Assembly (NCBI GenBank): GCA_034509425.1
Contig: JAVTVJ010000296.1
Span: forward strand, 434,001-498,000
DNA length: 64,000 bases
Origin: Eopsaltria australis
Lineage: Eukaryota; Chordata; Aves; Passeriformes; Petroicidae
Reading direction: 5' to 3'
This document shows, one piece after another, positions 28,401 through 40,200 of this stretch; position 1 is the first letter of the stretch; each line of letters opens with the position of its first letter. The translations under genes and the position numbers were made by a program. Under the pieces are notes generated by a model. The model saw only the letters and a program-made list of their open reading frames with translations. It made no database searches and had not been told where the DNA came from.

Positions 28401-31264
28401 CAAAAGCAGATGTCCCAAATCCAAACAAATACAGCTTTAAAAATGCTGGCTGCCACATGGAGAGGGTGTTGCTTGCCTCAGCTCAGGATCACAGAATCAT
28501 AAAGGCTGGAAGAGACCTCTAAGACCACCAAGCCCAACCTCTGACCAAACATCACACTGACAACAAAACCACAGCAGTGAGTTCCATGTCCACTTGTTTC
28601 TCAAACACTTCCAGGGATGGTGACTCTCCCCACCTGCTTGGGCAGTCTGGTGTCAGCAGCTCCATAATGTGACACCCACCAATTTCATTCTCCCAGATGG
28701 GTGGCCCTTTCCAGCAGGTGTAAGAGCAGCAGAGTAAATCATCCTGCCTCCCCATGGGCTCTCCCATCTCACTCCTCTCAATTAACAAACAAGCAGAGGT
28801 GGGTGAGCAGGAAGAAAGTCACTTTCTCCAACAGCTTGTGAGACTCTTAAAACCTGTACCTCTCTTCATATTTCTTTCCCAGTCCTTCAATGGGGAAGGA
28901 ACACTTAAAAAGGGAATTTGCTCAGGCTCAAATGACAGGAGATGAAAGCTAGCCCATGGTTTGATGGTCACAGCAGCCCTCACACAGGTTTAAGCAGTTC
29001 TCCCCCACACAGCATCCTGCCCTCCTTCCAGCACTGCCTTCCATACAGCCATTTTCCAACCAGATCATGGGACACAGGGATTTCTCTGCCATGGCCCTCA
29101 TGTGAAAGTTGTCACAACCCTTCTGGATGCAACACTAGACCCTTTCCCTGAAGGGTTTGTTTTTCCCACTCAGCCTCCTGCTCACACGTGAAATACAAAA
29201 CCAGAGTCAATGAGGCAGAAACAGGTGTAGGACCAGACTGAGGCCCTGGATTCCTCACTCACCACCTCAGAACTGTGAACTGGGCAGGCTGGACAAGAAA
29301 CATTTTTCTGCCTTTATCCTTGCTGACCTGCAAGTGTCATCTGCAGGTTTGTACTGTGAACATACAGGAAGGACACATTTTGGACACAAAAATAAGGCAT
29401 TCCCTGACTTCTGAGAGTTTGATTTTCTAGTTATAGACTTAATTTCTGGCTCTAAGGCAATTTCCTACATTTTATAAACAAAGAAAATTATTATTGGAAG
29501 CAAGTCCATCTGCTGGAACTGGAGCAGTCGCCTTGGTTCTGGCTCAGCAGCCAGGCTGTGGTTTTGAGCACAGCTCCAGAGAGGAGAGCACTGACAGGGG
29601 AACAGACTTCCCCGGAAAGGACTGACAATGGAACACATTTCCCTGGAAAGGACTGTGCTCTGCTGTGTGGATCAGTGCTAGTGACAGACACACAGGCTCA
29701 ACAAGTCTGGCAGCTAGACGGCAGAAAAGAGCTGAGATTCTGGGATTAAAACCAGTTCCAGACTCTAGCAAGAAACCAGCTTTGATGCTCACAGCTATGC
29801 TGCTGCTGCAGCCTTTCCTTGTTCCCTGCAGCTCCTCTACAACCCCTCTGTCCATATCCTCCTCTTCCCACCTCCTTTAACCTTTTGGGCTTCTTTAAGC
29901 TGCTTCTTCCTGACAACTCCTGCCCATACCCATCCATCACCGCTCCCCAGACAATCTCCTACTTCCTTCTGTCTCTCCTTATATTCCTTATCTCTGTCCT
30001 TCTTCCAGATCCTTATGGCTCTATTTCTTTTCCAAGCAACTCTTCCCTGTGTTTCCACCATTCACTGTCCTTGTCCCTTGTTTCAGCAGATGGGGAAGGG
30101 AGAGCAGGACACCTGCTCAGCCTCCTGCCTTCCTCCTCCTCTGCACCACTGCTGGGGTTCCCCCTCCTGCCCCACTGCAGCACCCAGCACAGGGCTGAGC
30201 TCAGTCAGGGGGAATTCTGGCCCAAAACCCAACCACAGCTCTGCTCCAATTTCCCAGTCCAGACAGCTGGTGCAGAACTGGCCCCACTCAAGGCAGCCCC
30301 AGGGAAACCCAAGAGCATCCTTTACAGACAGACAGATTTGCCCCCAATTATGAAACTGCCTCATTCCCTCATCTGCAACCACCAGCAGTGCTGGCAGTGC
30401 CAGGAGGAGCAGGCACTGAGGTGGGAGCCTGCTCTGTGCAGGTGGTGTCCACAGCACTCCAAGCCATGCTGATGGCATGAGTTTATCCCACATCACAGAT
30501 GAGCAGATTTTCCCCAAAGACAGCAGAAGGTTTCATCCCTCCCCCTCTTGCCTCTGCCAAGCTCGAGGTCACCCTGGCCAAACAACGTCAGGATCTCTTT
30601 GCTCAAAGCTCTGTTTTGATTCAGCATTTCATTCTGGAAAACAAACAGAATCACTGCTGCTGAAGCACTCCAGGAAACAAAAACAGCTGGCACTGAAGAA
30701 CAGGAAACTCATTATTTTCTGCTGGGCATGGTCTGGAATAACCTAAAACAGAGGTGTGTGAATTGCAAGTGTGAGTATTCACCTCCTAAAGCACCACTGG
30801 AAGATGAGCTCTGCTTCCTGCTGCTCCGTGGCAGCTCACCTAATGCTGAAGCCCCTGTTCTGCCCCTGGATATTTGGGAGATCCTGCCCCCTCCAGTGAG
30901 GTGCAGAACTAAACTGCACAACACCCCCACCATGCAGCAGACTGATGCTGCTGATCCTCCTCATGTCTGTGGAGCCAGAGAGAACCTTGGGTCTCCCCAC
31001 GAGCACTAATGATGCCTGAATAGCTCCCAGATAAACTGAGGTAATTAAACACTGTGGCACAACAGTATCTTGTTACCTTCAGGGGACAAGGACTTCTGGA
31101 TGCCAGACAGACCAGGCTGCCAGGCACCCAGACACAAGGAAAGCCCTTGACTGTGGTGGTACCATCTCAATCAGGAGTCTCCTCCAGCAGGCAGAGTTGA
31201 GAGACTCAGGTATTAAATGGGATGCAGCCTAATTTGTTAGTTGGTGGAGCTGAAGTTAAATATA

Positions 31265-31297
<33 letters not shown>

Positions 31298-34200
31298 GGA
31301 AAAATGAACAGCTTGGTATTCCATTTCATTGGTATTTTTTTCCTGCAGCTTCTGGCACAGATTTACAGAGTGACCCTTGGTAAAGCACACTGGGGCTTCT
31401 GGACAGCTATTTACCCATTTCATCAGTCAGGCACCTCACAAACTGTGGTCTAGAGAAATTCAGGCACAGCCATGGGGTGTGCTACTGCTGGGGCACCCCC
31501 TTCATCCCAGTCCAGGGTATCAATCCAGGTGCCCTCACACTGGCTCCAGAGAGGGATGGCCATGAAACAGCATCAGGGTGCAGCAATCACGGCTGTGCCA
31601 TCATCCCTGGGTCCCAGCACTCACCTCCTATATTCTGTTCACCTCTTTCCACCCCACACTCACCACCCTGCCCCACTGCAGCACAAACACAGCCCCAGCA
31701 CAGCCCTGTCCTCCAAGGCCAAGGAGATTTCAGCTCCTCTGGGAACAACCGTCACCTCTTCCAGGAATCACATCAAAATAAAGCAAAGAAACCTCTGTTC
31801 CTCATTACAGCCAGGAACACTGAAATCCCAGGGCTGATTGCAAGCTTGCATATTTATCTCTAGGTTTCAGAGCCCAGACAAAACACAGCCCACTGAGGAA
31901 GTGAAGTTAACCCTGATACTGCTGTTTGTTGCATTTTTACAGAGCCTGGGTATCTCTGCAGTTGGCAGATGTTGGCAAGTCAGGAATTACTGACAAAAAC
32001 TTCTTGGCATTAGGCACACTGCAATAGCTGTGGGGCTCATATGGATCATTTTCTGAGAAATAAAAGTAGTCCTGTGGATATGTGGTAGGCTGGGGTGCTG
32101 TTCTCCTCCTGCTTCTGCATTACAGTCCCTCCATAAACACCAAGCAAATCACTTCATTTACCAGGGTCTGCTCTTCCTATTTGTTTGCTTTCCTGTTGAA
32201 TTTTTTCCCCTGTGACAATTTGGAATTTAACAAACTTGCCTTGTCTTTTTTCTCCTTCTTTTTTTTTTTTTTGTTTTTTTTAATGGCAGAGAGGCATATG
32301 TGAGATCAGAGTACCAGGGTGCAAGAATGCCCAGGTTCTCTCTGCAATATTCACACATGAAACGCAATGTGCACATCTTGAAAGTTTCCCTTTGAAATAC
32401 AAAAAAAAAACCAAAAACTCATGGGGGCTTCAGGACAAGGAGAGAGCTGCTCTTGCTCTCCCTGGCTGGGCTGACAAACCTCTATTGGGGTGTGCAGAGT
32501 GTGATCTCCAAGAGACCAACACCTGCTCAGGACTTCAAGACCAGCCTCTAGAAACCTTTTATTTTTTTAAGCTGGCATTTTATTTTTTAACTTGACATCT
32601 TTCAGCAAAGCTGGGGATCCACTGAAGCTCACCTGCCTGCCACACAGAGATGCACAGCATTTGTGGATTACATTCCTGGTCCCTGCAAGGGCTCAATCTT
32701 CTCAGGGCACACTTAGGGTGACTTTTCTCCCCCATGGGACTCAACATTGTTCTGACCTATCTCCATCTAAAAATGCAGAGTTGAACCAACATGGAGTGGA
32801 TCTGGAAATCCCTTTTCTACAACATGCAGGTGTGACAAGTGTAAAGCACTGAAAAAAATGAAGACATCGGGAAAAAAATAGAAGAGTGTAGAAATAAATG
32901 TCTCCTGCTGGCCTCAGCCACATAAGAGTTTGGGCTAGACATTAAAAACTTCCATGTCCTCAGACTGAGAACCAAAGACAGCAGAATTTTCTTTATCTTG
33001 TTCTGCACTGATATGGCCTCTTTGGACCAGGAGGTTTTCTAGGTGGTGTCTATTACAAGCTTTAAAATTCTTCTTCAGACAGTAAATCAAAAGAGCAGAG
33101 TGGCCCAAAAAAACCAGGGGATGAGAAGAGGGCATTTTTTATTCCTGGTTTCTAGTTTCCGATATTTATTCCCTTAACTATAAAAGATGGGCTGAAAGCA
33201 GACATTATTGCAGTTTACAAAGGACTGGTAGAACTTTTTTTCTTCCCTGTTGTGCAAGATCTGTCAATAGAAATTTTATGGGGCTGAGGAGCTCCATTAT
33301 AGTGCAGAGCAAGGATCTTGTTAGCACAGTACCTATGTTCCACTTGAGACATTAAGGCTGCACATCTTTAGTGCTACCTGGCTGAGAAAATGTTATTTCT
33401 TAAAAAACACTTTGTGTTAGAAAAATGTATTCTAAGAAAAATGACAGCAGAAGAGCAAGAGTCTTTGTGTTTGAGAACAAATCATTTTCATGTGCCAGCT
33501 GCAAAACAAAGCAGCATTTCCTGGTCTAGAGGCAGGTTTGGGCTTCCTGAACCTGCTTCTTAGGTTATCTGTAGTAAGCAAGTTCAGCTTCCCCCTTGGG
33601 GGGATGGAAGCAGATGATCCTTAAGGTCCCTTCCAATATGATTCTATGATTCCCTGCTGCTGCAAACCCTACCAACATGAAATATTTAGTAACAGGTGCT
33701 ATATCTGCTCTACCAACTCACTTGGCTTTTCAATATTCTCGTCGTTCTATTTCTTGCCCAGAACTCAAATTTGTCATTGTCTTTACTGACACTGAAAGAA
33801 AAGAAACAACCATTACTTACCTCACAATGATGAAATTAAAACTGAACTTCAAGCCAGAATTATCACTTTGAGTGACAAGGTGGAAAAAAAAAATTAAAAA
33901 AAAAAAAAGGCAAATTGCAAGAGTTCAAAGCACTAAAATAGAAGCACTCTATTTTCTACACAGCTTGCTTCATTCACTAATTCAGTCAAATACTTCATTT
34001 GTATTAATTTAATTAGCTTTGCTCAGAATTAAATGGAGAAACAGGAGAGGTGGCAAACTGAGGGCAGGCAAAGCTGGCACACACCTGGGGCCTCTCAGTG
34101 TCCAGCCTGACCTTGCTGCAGCCAAATAGCCTGGCCCAGGCACCATCACCAGCTTTGAGTATCTCTTCCAACTTCTCACAGGGGTCCAGAGGCACCAACC

Positions 34201-37200
34201 ACAGCAGTGGTTCACCCACACTCACTGCAAGGATTTTATTGCTAATCAATCATATCCTGCCCAAGAAGAGCTGAAATTTAGGGTTTGCTGTTTCACAGCT
34301 GAAACCAGTATTCAGTGGGAAAAAGCAACAAGCAGTGGAGAGCAGGTCTGAATTCACATCACCAGCTGAACAACACCCTCTGGGGCACCCCAAGAACCCT
34401 GGGTGTGTTAGAGAGCAATAAAGGAGATTTTTTTCCCTTTAAAGAAGGCCTGCAAGAGTTGAGATCTGGTGGACTGTCTCAGAGATCCTGTGGATTATCT
34501 CAAGAGATCCTGTGGATGATCTCAGAGATCCAGGCACTGGCATGGGATCACAGGGAGGGAGGGAAGCAGGACTCTGGGTTCTGTTAAACCAGAGCTCCTG
34601 CAGACCCCAGGGCTGGGCAGAGCTTGGTGTGGTCCCACACACTGCACCCTGCTCCTATTCCCACCTCCTCAGCTGAAATGTGCCTCATATCCAGACCAAA
34701 AACACACTCACTTTTTTTAAGAGAGCAAAGGCAAGAAGACACAGAGACAGAGGTAAGAAATGGTAAAGACAGCCTTGAGAAAAAAATATGTTTTTATATC
34801 CAGAGTAAAAAGAATAAGGAAGTTTTAAAAGGAATCGTAATTTTGATGATTTGGGGAAAAAAAATCCTATTATCAGGCAGAGTGAAATAAAGAAAGCCCA
34901 GAAAAGAGTAAATAAATCCATCTGAGAAGGGGAGGGAAATCAATCCCTAAGCAATGCCTGAAGTCTGGCAGGCAGAAGTCAGTCCTCACCTTCTCCATAA
35001 AACAGCCTGGACTGAAACAGCTCTTGGGTCAATGAAGGAGATGGTTGGGGACAAGTGTGCTTCCCTCCACCCCAGCTGGGTGCCAGGACTACCAGGGATG
35101 TGTCACTCCTGGGGAGTTCAGGAGCTGGACTTTGCTGATCCTCGTGGGTCCCTTCCAACTCAGAGTATTCTGTGATGTCTGTGAGAGGTAATCTCCTCCC
35201 AAGGTAAGGAGATTTTCATTTTAATTTTGCACTGGTTGCTTTACACAGGAAATGTCAGCTGAATGAGGGGGGTTAATATAATCAGATACAGCTTAGCACA
35301 GCAAGTATATCCATGCAGAGAAAATAAAGAGAGGCAGGTACAATTTCTCTAGATCTCCCTCACTTCCTATTGCCCTGTTCCTTTCTGTTTTTGAAAAACT
35401 ACACGTATTTTTAACACATCAAACAGGCAGATCTCCCTGCCTCAAAACAGCAGGGAAACACTGATGGACAGAAGAGCCATATGGGAGCCTGCAAAGAACC
35501 AACCTCTTTCCAGCTGTGTGTGTCCTGTGCTGCCCTCACGTCCTGACCAGTACTGAAATGCCTCTGTCACACTCACAGGAGTGACACCCTGCTCCCCATC
35601 CCTGCTCTAGGTGAGCAGAACCAAATTAAGATTTTGGTCAGAAAAACTTTTGATCCAACCAAAAAACCACCACTCCTAAAGGTAAAGACCAGGCAGCACC
35701 AGGACTGTCTGTTTTGGGTAAGCTGCCTAAGACAACAAAGGACAGTCTCAGGTGGGTCTAAAAACCCAGCCTCGATTGTTTTGTTGGGGTTTTTTATGGG
35801 TTTTGCTAGTTTTTCTTCTTATCCCCCCTATTTCCTCCCTCTCTTTGCCTGCTTGTTGGACTTCTACTTTACTGGTGGTAGACAATGGTGCCAGAGACCC
35901 TGTGAATTTGGCTATTTCCATAACAAAATAACCAGCTGGGCATAAGAAGTCATAGGCAGCAGGGAGGGTGTGGCAGTGGCAGCACACCAGATATGGGGAA
36001 CAAATGAGAAGCCCCTTTTTGAGCTTTCAAATCATGAATTATTCTCAGACTTCTTTCCAAAAAAACCTTAAAATTTCAAATACAATTCAGAGCTCCACAT
36101 TTCCAGCAAAAGAGACAAAAATAGAATTAAACATGATGTTATGAATGAGACCTCACTTTGTATCAGAAGGAAACCCCTTCCTCATAAAAGCCTCCCTCAC
36201 CCAATGACTGGGAAAAGTATCTGCAATCAGGCTTGCCCTGGATTAAGTCTTTTCTTGGAAACTCTAAACCATACATGGGAACAACCAGACAAGAAAAAAT
36301 CCAAGAGCCCTCTTTGATCTTCCTGTTCTGTAAGCCTACACATCCTCAAGAACAAGAGAGGAAAGAGAAGTAAATTATTTCCTACATTTCCCATTTCCCT
36401 TGGAAAGCAGTAGCTGTACAAACATCTGAGTTCTTCACTTCTCATCCCTGAGACCTTGTTAGCAACATGCTCAGCCACCAGCACAGATCTGAAACACACT
36501 CTGGATTTACGCTCACGCCCACCATCAACCCTGCTTTAAATGGCCAAGCATGACGCTCTTGCATGTGGATACAAACTGGGATGTAAGTCAGTAAAAGCCC
36601 TCCAGTTTCTCCTCTTTCCATCCCTGGCTCTGTCCTAGGCAATTAAAGTGAATTTCTAACATCCTTTTCACCCCTGCAAGAAATTCCTCCAGGCCTCCCC
36701 AGCACACCTTGGCACTCTCTCACAAAAACAAGGGTTTCCTGGGTTGCTGCAGCACAGCTCACATCCACATTCATAACTGGTATCACAATAAACAACAGGG
36801 AAATCAAAACCATCACGCTATAAAATACAGTTACCAAAAAAAAAAGCTGCCCAGATACTTTTTTGGAGCAGCTGTCACACTAAAAACTTGTGAGTTTCCT
36901 GTGCAAGGTGAGCCCAGGAAACAGAAACACTCGTGAAGTTGATGGCAACCATTGCAGAATAAAAACCATCCAGATGTTTCAAACATGTTCTATTTTAAAC
37001 ATGCTCTACTTTCTCCCCAGCTTGCCCTTCAAGAGGCACCCAGGTGAAAAGCACAAGTGACAAAAACAATCTGTCTGAAGGACACTTCAGGGAAATAACC
37101 CAGAGCGAGCAGGAGCCGGCTCCCCAGGTCTGAGATTGGAGCAGAGGGCACACACAGCTCCAGCTGCCACCAACAGCCCCTTCCAGATCTCCCCCATCCC

Positions 37201-40200
37201 TCAAGAAATCTCAGGCACACCACAGCATGTGGCCCCTGAAGAGTCCAAATGTCTGCACTGCTCTGGAACTGATGGCAGGACACAGAGCAGAGTCCAGCTC
37301 TGAACGGGAACAAGGCAGAGTAACTCCCTTACCTTCTGTGAAGCTTCCTGTAAGAGTTATGACCACAAACACTTTGCCTTCTGGCTCCAAATCCACCTGA
37401 AAAAAAAAAGAAGGTAAGGGAATGTTAGAAGATTGGGTTTTTTGAGGCAGAAATTCTTCTTGGAATTTTGCCTGACTAATCCTACCAACATTTGATAGTA
37501 CTTAAACCTGTATATATTCTCATGCACATCTTCAATTGAAAAAAAAAATAAAAAAATCAAGCATCCAGTGCCCAAATTGTTCAGCGTTCAGAGCTCCATA
37601 AAAAATAAGGAACTTGAGTCCTTCTTTTTCCTAGAAGTGCTGAACAATCTCAACCTTGCTAGAGGAAAGAGAAGTTTCAAAAAAATAAAAAATAGTTAAT
37701 AGTGTTCCGATTTGTGAGATAAATGAAGCAGGACTAACAGTGAATTCTCCGAAAAGATCAATGCGCATCTGTTTCGAGAATTATACGGATATTTCCTCCC
37801 TATTATATTTTATCTCAGTGAAATTGTTTCAGTCTCTCAAAATACCATCAGCGCTGAGGCAAATGCTGATTTCTTACATAAATCACCTTCTGGCCTTAAA
37901 CCATAGGAAATAGAAAACTGTTAGTGCTGTTACCTAAGGACTTCTTGTCATTTAATCTAAATTAGATAGAGATAGAGATACAGAACATAATTTTAGGGAT
38001 CAGAGATTCAATCCCAGTGTCAGTCAGCCTGTCCTTGAAAGAAAGCATTTATATTTTGGTGAGTAGATTTCTCATTTTGAGATACATTTTTAATAAAGGT
38101 CTTGCTTCTACTGGGCTTTTTTTTTTTTTATTTACCAGCTAAAATCACAGCTAAGGACTCCTGAAGTTTGAGTCAGGCTGTCACACAGAAATCTCAGTTA
38201 AAAAACAAAAACAAAGAAGAAACAACAAGGCACCCCCTGAATTCCCCACAGATTGCAAGGTTAAAATTAACAAAGAGGAGCTTCACACCTCGTGGGGATT
38301 GATCACCTGTGCAGAACAGGAATCCTGAAAATTGAGCTCTCTGGGGGAATGAATAAAGGTTGCTCATCCAAAGCCTCCCTGCTCCTCCTGTCCAACCACA
38401 GGATGATGAGTCAGGCTGCCTCCTCTTTCAGGGGTAACACAAACACACAGCACATCACTGAAATAAACCTGCAACACCAACCTGAGCCCCCAGAGCAAGG
38501 GCTGAGGACCACCCCTGACCCAGACATTTGCTCGTGGTTTCCAAAAAAAGCAGCTGCCACGAACCAAATGGTCCTTTTATAGCAATAACATTGAGATAAC
38601 TGGAAAAACGGAAAGGTGAGCCCTAAAGAGGAGCCAGACAGCCAAGCTACAAATGGAGGGAAAGCACCTGCACAGCTGTAGGTGGGAGGAGGTGTCTGAG
38701 CTGGGCTGACTCTGCAGGGTTAAGGTACAGCAGCACTTTCTGCTGGCACCTCCACTGCCAGGAATGCTGACACAGCATGGAAAAAACAGCCTGCTGGGGT
38801 AAGTGAAGGGGAAGCACAGACAGCCATAGATTAGCCCTCAATTTGTTGCAGAAGTAGAGAAATTGTTATTTAAACTGCTGGGAATTTGTTAGGATGAGCA
38901 GAAAAAATATTTTCAGGGAAAAAGAATGAGCAAACATCTCATTCACACGACTCCAGCTACAGTTCTGAGGTGCCACAAACACAATTTTATCAGTGGGTCA
39001 CAAAACAGGGAAGCTACAACTGCTTGGGAAAATCCTACCAAAATGCTGATTTTATGGACACCATACTCTCCACTAAAAAAAATTTGAAAAAAAAATTAAA
39101 ATCAGTCTCACAGGGAAAATTTAAAGCAAATATTTAGCCTTGACTCAATATTAATTTCTGTGGTTGTTTGCACTGCATATTACACTGGTTTTAGAAAGCT
39201 GTGTTTGAACAGCCCTCTGTCTCCATTAATATTGAAGACATTCTCCAAATAGATTTCAAGTCCAGCAATACCATGCATGATTTTTGCCTAAATTTCAGTT
39301 CCCTGAGAAAGAAATGGTTCTTTCCAAAATATACAGTAATATATAATAATGTATAATCATGCAAATCAATTTATGGGATACCAAAAATTCATGTTTTATG
39401 GAAAAATGCTTACTTACTTAGGCTTCTAAAATCATTCTTCAGTGCTTATCATTTTCCTGCCAGTCTCCATGCAGGATATGTCAGACTCCTGCTTCCACAC
39501 TGACAAAGAGGATCCCTCCTCCCTTCTTCTCACACACAATATCTCTGGTAGGATGTGGAATAAATCCTGTACTCCTTGTTCAGTCTTAAAAGCAAAGCAA
39601 GCTTTTAAGGAGTCAAGCAGCTGAGCTGAGGCCAGGAGATGCAACAAAAGCATCCCCCACCTTTGACACAGGGCACAGACAAAAACTGGCCCAAAGTCCT
39701 GACACACCTTGCTCTCCATCTCTGCAAAGAGGATTCCTCTGCCCCTGGCACAGCACAGTCTTCTGCCCGTAGCAGTCTTGCAAAGCAGAAACAAAATAAT
39801 TCAGAAAGCAATAGCAGGAGATTTATGAGAGTTATAAAACAATCTCTCTCCCCTCCAGACTCCAAGATTAAAGACCAGTCAAATCCCCTACACCTACTAA
39901 GCAGCTGTGCTCATGCTGTGCCACAGCCCAAGAGCACTCAGCCAAGAGGACTTGAGCTACAATCAAGATCTTCTCACAGAACGTATAAGGAGGATCTAAT
40001 TAAAAATTACAGCTGAAAGGCTCCAAAATGAGGCTGAAGCCCTAGCATGCCAGGAGCTGCTGAAACTTTGGCACACCAGCACTGATGGATGCAGGACCAA
40101 AGGGGAATTCTTGTCCTAGACAAGAGTTTAAACCAGACAGTCTTAAGGGTTTCTCTAGTCTTAAACTGATAGCAACAGCAACAACAAAAGATAAGATACA

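Larger units (their letters stand above)
18177..37332 (-). other. PRKCH: PRKCH intron 2 (19.2 kb)
   Basis: The intron runs from donor GAAG|gtaagg to acceptor ctgcacag|GG. It contains six CR1 fragments (18271, 19371, 22586, 28488, 33590, 35095), a possible older CR1-like piece at about 20810, a pyrimidine-rich tract at 29811-30080, two short tandem repeats (29599, 34461), a TA microsatellite at 31261 and an A-run at 33884. The remaining sequence is unique intronic DNA in which I recognise nothing. Confidence 0.9.

Noticed and set aside
29819..30472. 217-codon plus-strand open frame
   Set aside because: Its first part is the pyrimidine-rich tract, giving a Leu/Pro/Ser-rich string typical of low-complexity DNA.
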